Shown in pieces: positions 62,934-64,000 of a stretch of DNA of 64,000 nucleotides (position 1 is its first letter; each line of letters starts with the position of its first letter). The translations under genes were made by a program, and so were the position numbers. The stretch comes from Kribbella solani (lineage in GTDB: Bacteria; Actinomycetota; Actinomycetes; Propionibacteriales; Kribbellaceae). The notes under the pieces are model-generated. The model saw only the letters and a list, made by a program, of their open reading frames with translations, made no database searches and had not been told where the DNA came from. The DNA lies in assembly GCF_014205295.1 (NCBI RefSeq), contig NZ_JACHNF010000001.1:6696001-6760000 (forward strand), read 5' to 3'.

Positions 62934-64000
62934 ATGACGGATCTGCCGGCCTACTTGCGGCCTTTCGTCTTGGGGGTTCTGGAAGGTTCCGATGTCCGGG
63001 TCGATCGCTTGGGGGAGCTCGACCTGTATCGCCCGCCCGGTACCGCTCGAGGCGGCGCGATTCTTTTCGTGCACGGGGGACCAGGCCCGGACGGGCTCGA
63101 GGTAATGCCTCGGGACTGGCCGGTCTACAAGGGTTATGCGACCGCTGCCGCCAGGCTTGGCGTGGTGTCAGCGGTGGTCGACCACAGTCTGATTCGCGGT
63201 CTCGACCAGTTGGTCGCGGCCGCGGACGAGGTGGAGGCTGCGGTCGGCGTGCTGCGCTCCGATCCACGGGTCGACCCTGATCGGGTCGGGCTGTGGTTCT
63301 TCTCGGGTGCGGGCCTGCTGGCCGGGGAGTGGCTGGACAGCCGCCCCGACTGGTTGCGGTTCGTTGCCCTGACCTACCCCCGGCTCGCCACCCCGCCCGG
63401 TGTCGACGAGTTGGTTAGTGCCGCTGAAGTGATTGGAAAACACGACCGGGGCGGTGGGGCGGGGAAAGTATCAAGTAAGGACCTGCCGGTATTGCTGACC
63501 AAGGCTGGACTCGAGTCTGAGGAGCTCGCTGGTCCGGTCGCGGAGTTCGTATCCGCGGGAGGCGCCGCGCTGGACATCATCGACGTACCGAAAGGGCACC
63601 ACGGGTTCGACATGCTCGACCACACCGAAGAATCACGCGCCGCCGTCACCAAGGCTCTCGACTGGGCGATCGCCCACCTCGGCGAGGAGCCCGGTGACGA
63701 AGGCAAACTCCTCGTCCCACCACCCCCGGCCAAGAAGAAGACCACGACCACCACCCGCCGTACGCCCGCCGCGGCCAGGACCGCCGTCGCGGAGCGGCCG
63801 GCGGCGCCTGCCGAACCCGCTACTCGGCCGGCGCCCTCGGCAACTCCCTCGGCAACTCGTACGGCAACTCCCTCAGCGGCTCCTGCAGCTGTTCCTGTGG
63901 CCGCTCCGGAGCCGGTCGCCCCAGTGGTCGCCCCGGCGCCTGCCCAGCCCACACTGGCCGATCTGGGCCTGGCTACGGTGGCTGCCGTCAGCACCGAGAC
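62934..64000 (+). CDS. Alpha/beta-hydrolase-like protein with Ala/Pro-rich C-terminal tail (3' end beyond window)
   Basis: An open frame of at least 355 codons that continues past the window edge. Residues ~1-255 resemble a dienelactone-hydrolase/alpha-beta hydrolase: LFVHGGPGPDGLEV (oxyanion strand), GLWFFSGAGLLAGEWL (nucleophile elbow with Ser) and KGHHGFDMLDH (catalytic His). From ~260 a Lys/Thr-rich bridge (PPPAKKKTTTTTRRT) leads into a long Ala/Pro/Thr tail, unusual for a small hydrolase, ending in a possible new helix. A second in-frame ATG at 62916 behind GGGGGCGGG is an alternative start. Substrate unknown; the complete C-terminus must be seen to name it. Confidence 0.65.
   Translation, partial: MTDLPAYLRPFVLGVLEGSDVRVDRLGELDLYRPPGTARGGAILFVHGGPGPDGLEVMPRDWPVYKGYATAAARLGVVSAVVDHSLIRGLDQLVAAADEVEAAVGVLRSDPRVDPDRVGLWFFSGAGLLAGEWLDSRPDWLRFVALTYPRLATPPGVDELVSAAEVIGKHDRGGGAGKVSSKDLPVLLTKAGLESEELAGPVAEFVSAGGAALDIIDVPKGHHGFDMLDHTEESRAAVTKALDWAIAHLGEEPGDEGKLLVPPPPAKKKTTTTTRRTPAAARTAVAERPAAPAEPATRPAPSATPSATRTATPSAAPAAVPVAAPEPVAPVVAPAPAQPTLADLGLATVAAVSTE

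Overview
The window is high-GC actinobacterial DNA. It has frequent GTG and TTG starts, the order trnW-secE-nusG-rplK-rplA ... rplJ-rplL ... rpoB-rpoC, and a complete mce lipid-import operon. Gene content and the GTAC-rich style suggest Propionibacteriales, most likely a Kribbella-like soil actinomycete. That placement is inference; no 16S gene is present.

Layout. 1-4.4 kb: the 3' end of an RmlC-type sugar epimerase, a CBS-nucleotidyltransferase, an AstE/AspA-type deacylase overlapping a fold-type II PLP enzyme, and an SDR. 4.5-8.3 kb: a class III aminotransferase plus an M81 (MlrC) metallohydrolase, followed by a convergent IclR gene; the same TTTCA-N5-TGAAA palindrome precedes both units. 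8.3-10.6 kb (minus strand): adenosine deaminase and a class I aminotransferase. 10.96-13.95 kb: tRNA-Trp, secE, nusG (with a very long acidic N-terminus), rplK, rplA and a strong terminator. 14-41.1 kb is a 27-kb accessory block between rplA and rplJ. It holds an FMN alpha-hydroxy-acid oxidase; a stand-alone PheS/FDX-ACB ligase behind a Cys-Cys-Cys leader peptide; a two-component system; a divergent D-amino-acid/Entner-Doudoroff-like catabolic cluster; an IclR-MFS pair; and a divergent pair of giant secreted proteins (FG-GAP/ricin-lectin and RHS) with a likely immunity gene. 41.2-42.5 kb: rplJ-rplL with an L10-type leader. 42.6-53.4 kb: an 11-gene mce operon led by its ATPase. 53.7-61.2 kb: rpoB-rpoC. 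61.1-62.9 kb: an AbiEi/DUF559-like gene bracketed by REP-like palindromes and an outer 20-bp inverted repeat. The window ends inside an alpha/beta-hydrolase gene with an Ala/Pro-rich tail.

How the genes work together. The ribosomal, secE, nusG and rpo genes are the housekeeping backbone. The mce genes should form one cell-envelope lipid importer: MceG ATPase, two YrbE permeases, six MCE proteins and two accessory anchors. The D-amino-acid cluster would remove N-acyl groups, deaminate the D-amino acid and clear the enamine with RidA. Its KDPG aldolase and KDG-type kinase handle a keto-deoxy sugar acid, and a near-palindromic operator sits between the two arms. The RHS gene and the small gene 1 nt behind it look like a toxin/immunity pair.

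Most noteworthy: RpoB has Asn at the position equivalent to E. coli Ser531, plus other changes in the rifampicin region. Also notable are the mitochondrial-type PheRS-like fusion with its poly-Cys leader, the repeat-bracketed AbiEi-like gene, and tandem repeats whose periods (18, 27, 33, 45 bp) are all multiples of three.
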